A DNA stretch of 64,000 nucleotides, taken from NCBI GenBank assembly GCA_005502805.1, contig SCMY01000011.1:1-64000 (forward strand), given 5' to 3'. This document shows, piece after piece, positions 61,517 through 64,000 of this stretch (its first letter is position 1; every line of letters begins with the position of its first letter). The notes below the pieces were generated by a model that did not search any database, had not been told where the DNA came from, and saw only the letters and a list, made by a program, of their open reading frames with translations. The DNA comes from Rhizobiales bacterium 2SD. Its GTDB lineage: Bacteria; Pseudomonadota; Alphaproteobacteria; Rhizobiales; Beijerinckiaceae. A program made the position numbers and the translations under genes.

Positions 61517-62854
61517 TCAGGACTGTGCCGCAGCCGCCATCTCGGCTTCCGTCTCATCCTGTTCCATTCCCTCGATCAGCGCGATTTCCTCGTTCGATGC
61601 GCCGAGGCGGCGCCAATCGTCGCCCTTGGGAACGATCCCCTGATAGGAACGCAGCTTGGCCTGCGGAATATGGGGTTCAATCAGGCCGATAGGCGGACCG
61701 CCGGCCGCGTATTTGCGGGCGGCATCAATCATGACGCGGCGGAACTGCACAATAGCGATGTCGCTGGCACCGAGACGTTCGCTCGTCCGGTCGGCAATCG
61801 GCCCCATGGACTCCCACATCATGATGTCCTGATTGGGGATGCCCGGAACGCCGGTGAAATTGCCCAGCTTCATCCACTGACGATCCTGCAGATAATTGTT
61901 GGCTCGGTTACGCAGGATCGGCTTGTAGTTCTTGTCGAGATCGATGCCGACCTGCGCCACGCAGAACTTGCGCCAGCTCTCCTGGTCGATGCAGTCATCA
62001 TTGCCCCAAGCGATGAAGTGGAAATAACTCGAGACATCATCTTTGGGCACGATCACGGTCGCGACGTTGTAGGACGAATTCGGTGGAATCAGCGCGGCAA
62101 ACGGCGCCACATAGACGGTCAGACGGACGTAATCATGGGTCTGGGCATTCGCGATTGGCCGACGCAGAGCTGCGTAGCGGAAGCCGTAATTGGTGAGTTG
62201 CACCTGGATTCGTGGGTTCTTATCGGTGGAAGGCCGCGTCCAGTGCGTGTCGGTTGCCCCGGCCGTGGTCACGCGCGCCGGCTTCATGTCGGAGGAGTGG
62301 AGGCTCGAGGAGTGAGCGGAATCGATCTGCCCCTCCATGATCTGGGCCCAGTTGCAAGGCAGGTCGATCTTCACAATCGAGACCTTGGCTTCGGGCGTCG
62401 GCGCCCAGGGCGGCGCCTCGAACTCCGGCATCTCGTCCTTCGGCCCCATATAAACCCAGATGAAGCCGCCGGCCTCATGGGTCGGATAGGCTTTGTGCTG
62501 GACCTTGTCGGCGAAGCCGCTCTCGGCCGGCTCGGAGACCATCTCCAGCACCTTGCCGTCCACGTCGAACTTCCAGCCGTGGTAGAGGCAACGCAGGCCG
62601 CATTCCTCGTTGCGCCCGAAGAAGAGCGAGGCCTTGCGGTGCGGGCAGTATTCGCCCAGCACGCCGATGCGCCCGTCCGTATCGCGGAAGGCGACGAGAT
62701 CCTCGCCGAAGAGCCGGACGCGAACCGGGGCGCCGTCGCTCTCGACGAGTTGCTCCGAGAGCAGCGCCGGCACCCAGTGGCGCCGCATCAACTGCCCCAT
62801 GGGCGCATCGCCCTCGACACGGCACAGCAATTCGTTCTCTTCATGCGTCAGCAT
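61517..62854 (-). CDS. Rieske non-heme iron oxygenase, phthalate 4,5-dioxygenase-like alpha subunit
   Basis: The 445-residue protein has the Rieske [2Fe-2S] ligands in EYCPHRKASLFFGRNE and CGLRCLYHGWKF, with QIDSAHSSSLHSSD as the iron-site histidine pair region. The absence of a small beta subunit and the length fit the phthalate 4,5-dioxygenase/LigX type of single-subunit oxygenase. It takes electrons from the reductase encoded divergently at 62969. Substrate is inferred. The start at 62854 follows GGAGGGAAGCC. Confidence 0.92.
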   Translation of the reverse strand: MLTHEENELLCRVEGDAPMGQLMRRHWVPALLSEQLVESDGAPVRVRLFGEDLVAFRDTDGRIGVLGEYCPHRKASLFFGRNEECGLRCLYHGWKFDVDGKVLEMVSEPAESGFADKVQHKAYPTHEAGGFIWVYMGPKDEMPEFEAPPWAPTPEAKVSIVKIDLPCNWAQIMEGQIDSAHSSSLHSSDMKPARVTTAGATDTHWTRPSTDKNPRIQVQLTNYGFRYAALRRPIANAQTHDYVRLTVYVAPFAALIPPNSSYNVATVIVPKDDVSSYFHFIAWGNDDCIDQESWRKFCVAQVGIDLDKNYKPILRNRANNYLQDRQWMKLGNFTGVPGIPNQDIMMWESMGPIADRTSERLGASDIAIVQFRRVMIDAARKYAAGGPPIGLIEPHIPQAKLRSYQGIVPKGDDWRRLGASNEEIALIEGMEQDETEAEMAAAAQS

Positions 62855-62901
62855 TGGCTTCCCTCCATCTCGTCGGCCGGGGCTAGCCAGCCGGATAATA
62901 C

Positions 62902-62913
62902 TTAGATATCTAA
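62902..62913. promoter_or_regulatory. Perfect palindrome in the oxygenase-reductase divergent promoter
   Basis: TTAGATATCTAA is a 12-bp perfect palindrome in the 114-bp gap between the divergent oxygenase and reductase starts, in an AT-rich stretch fit for promoters. A MarR or LysR protein from this cluster could bind here. Confidence 0.5.
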
Positions 62914-62968
62914 TCCTCACATTAGTCTGGATGCAAGCTCCTGTCGAGCCGGGCAGGCTGAGGGTAAA

Positions 62969-63928
62969 ATGGCCGAGGAAAATCAAACTTTTAACGTAAA
63001 AATCGCCGAGAAGCGGGCGATTGCCGACGACATCGTGATGTTCGAGCTGCAGACGGTCGACGGCAGCCCGCTGCCGCCTTTCACGCCGGGCGCGCATCTG
63101 GGCGTGCAGGTGCCCAATGGCGAGCTTCGCAAATATTCGCTCTGCAACGGGCCTGACGAGCTCGACCGCTACGTCATCGCGGTGAAGAAGGAGCATGGCG
63201 GACGCGGCGGGTCGATCAGCCTGATCGAGGAAACGAGGGTCGGCGACGAGCTCCCCATCACGCCTCCGCGCAACGACTTCTCCCTGAAGGAGGGTCCGTC
63301 GAGCTACATCTTCATCGCCGGGGGCATCGGGATCACGCCGATCCGGTCGATGATCCGGCATTTGATGGCGACGCGGGGCAGGCCGTTCAAGCTCTATTAT
63401 TTCACCCGGACGCCGGCGATGATGGCGTTTCGCGAGGAATTTGCCGGTCCGGAATTCCGCGGCAAGGTCGTCATCCACCATGACAACGGCGACCCGGACC
63501 AGGCCTATGACCTCTGGCCCGTGCTGGAAGAACCGAAGGGCGCCCATCTCTACTGCTGTGGCCCGCGCGGCCTGATGGAGGCTGTGCGCGACATGACCGG
63601 CCACTGGTCGTCCGCAGCGGTGCATTTCGAGGATTTCGGCGCCGCCAGGGCGCGTCCGGAGGACAATACGCCCTTTACCGTCGTTCTGGCCAAGAGCGGC
63701 GAGCGCTACGAGATCCCGGTCGACAAGACGATCCTCGAGGTGCTCCGCGCGGCAGGCAGGACATTGCCGAGCTCCTGCGAGAGCGGCACCTGCGGCACCT
63801 GCAAGACGCGCCTCGTCGGCGGCGAACCGGACCATCGCGATCTGGCCCTTTCCGAGCAGGAGCGTGCGCGCAACATCATGATCTGCGTCTCGCGCGCGAA
63901 ATCCGACGAACTTGTGCTCGATCTCTGA
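62969..63928 (+). CDS. Phthalate dioxygenase-type reductase (FMN, NAD, plant-type [2Fe-2S])
   Basis: The 319-residue protein has the order FMN domain (LRKYSLCNGPDE, the RxYS motif), NAD domain (FIAGGIGITPIRSMIRHL, YCCGPRGLMEAV) and C-terminal ferredoxin with Cys ligands in SSCESGTCGTCKTRLV and MICVSRAK. This order is typical of class IA phthalate dioxygenase reductases. It passes electrons from NADH to the Rieske oxygenase encoded next to it. Confidence 0.93.
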   Translation: MAEENQTFNVKIAEKRAIADDIVMFELQTVDGSPLPPFTPGAHLGVQVPNGELRKYSLCNGPDELDRYVIAVKKEHGGRGGSISLIEETRVGDELPITPPRNDFSLKEGPSSYIFIAGGIGITPIRSMIRHLMATRGRPFKLYYFTRTPAMMAFREEFAGPEFRGKVVIHHDNGDPDQAYDLWPVLEEPKGAHLYCCGPRGLMEAVRDMTGHWSSAAVHFEDFGAARARPEDNTPFTVVLAKSGERYEIPVDKTILEVLRAAGRTLPSSCESGTCGTCKTRLVGGEPDHRDLALSEQERARNIMICVSRAKSDELVLDL

Positions 63929-63937
63929 GGAACGGTG

Positions 63938-64000
63938 ATGAGCGATCCGTTACGCCTTGGCGTGGTCGGTCTCGGCCGCGCTTTCATGCTGATGCTGCCC
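63938..64000 (+). CDS. Gfo/Idh/MocA-family oxidoreductase, truncated by the window end
   Basis: Only the first 21 codons are present: MSDPLRLGVVGLGRAFMLML. The Rossmann start LGVVGLGRAF is typical of Gfo/Idh/MocA enzymes, the family that contains phthalate cis-4,5-dihydrodiol dehydrogenase. It starts 9 bp after the reductase, so it is co-transcribed and fits the next step of the pathway. The assignment is limited by the short piece seen. Confidence 0.65.
   Translation, partial: MSDPLRLGVVGLGRAFMLMLP

Noticed and set aside
61517..63835. 772-aa version of the Rieske oxygenase
   Set aside because: The extension is antisense to the reductase gene; the family start is at 62854 with a good ribosome binding site.
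1..64000. CRISPR array, insertion sequence, tRNA, rRNA, replication initiator or integrase
   Set aside because: I looked for regular spaced repeats, transposase or recombinase motifs, RNA genes and Rep proteins, and saw none that could be supported.

Overview
The window looks like part of a conjugative plasmid or integrative conjugative element of a GC-rich alphaproteobacterium, probably of the order Hyphomicrobiales (Rhizobiales; Bosea, Methylobacterium or Mesorhizobium-like). The evidence is the gene set DUF3085, DUF932, ParB, strawberry-notch helicase/methylase, toprim, DUF2493 and DUF736, a VirB/VirD4 secretion system in a near-canonical order, and a RIME-like intergenic palindrome. No replication initiator, integrase, tRNA, rRNA or CRISPR array was seen, so plasmid and ICE cannot be told apart from this window.

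Positions 1-24,300 hold an accessory DNA-processing module. It consists mostly of single plus-strand genes of unknown function: DUF3085, a ParB-type protein, ArdB/KlcA antirestriction, DUF6117, a 1441-residue methylase-helicase fusion, a toprim protein, DUF2493, DUF736, HU and several hypotheticals. It also has a RelE/Phd toxin-antitoxin pair, a DUF1173 gene split in two, and two small genes interrupted by amber codons. Many genes are separated by hairpin terminators and preceded by GC-rich hairpin leaders. Two families of structured repeats flank the small genes at 21.6-23.6 kb.

Positions 24,300-45,300 hold the transfer and maintenance backbone. An XRE regulator is followed by an intact DUF1173 gene, a small partner protein and ParA (minus strand). 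A non-coding region comes next (candidate oriT and centromere), then a MobC-like protein and a VirD2/MobP-type relaxase (plus), an AAA ATPase, and a minus-strand block virB1-B2-B3-B4-x-B5-y-B7-B6-B8-B9-B10-B11-virD4. A palindrome close to GTCAGTATATTGAC, or its half, lies in the promoter regions of the XRE gene, parA, the mob genes and virB1. This suggests one repressor coordinates partition and transfer.

Positions 45,300-49,970 hold a divergent operon of exported proteins: TrbM-like, two degenerate nuclease-fold proteins, a lipoprotein, two unknowns and a muramidase-like protein. Positions 49,970-50,600 are AT-richer and non-coding, and look like a boundary.

Positions 50,600-64,000 hold catabolic cargo for an aromatic acid, probably phthalate or a precursor. 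Minus-strand genes encode a DMT exporter, an ABC uptake system, a 4,5-dihydroxyphthalate decarboxylase-like protein and a LysR regulator. A MarR regulator, a ThDP-dependent decarboxylase, an aldehyde dehydrogenase, a Rieske oxygenase, its phthalate-dioxygenase-type reductase and the start of a Gfo/Idh/MocA dehydrogenase follow. Together they could turn an aromatic 2-oxo acid into an aldehyde, then an acid, then a cis-dihydrodiol and a catechol-type product.
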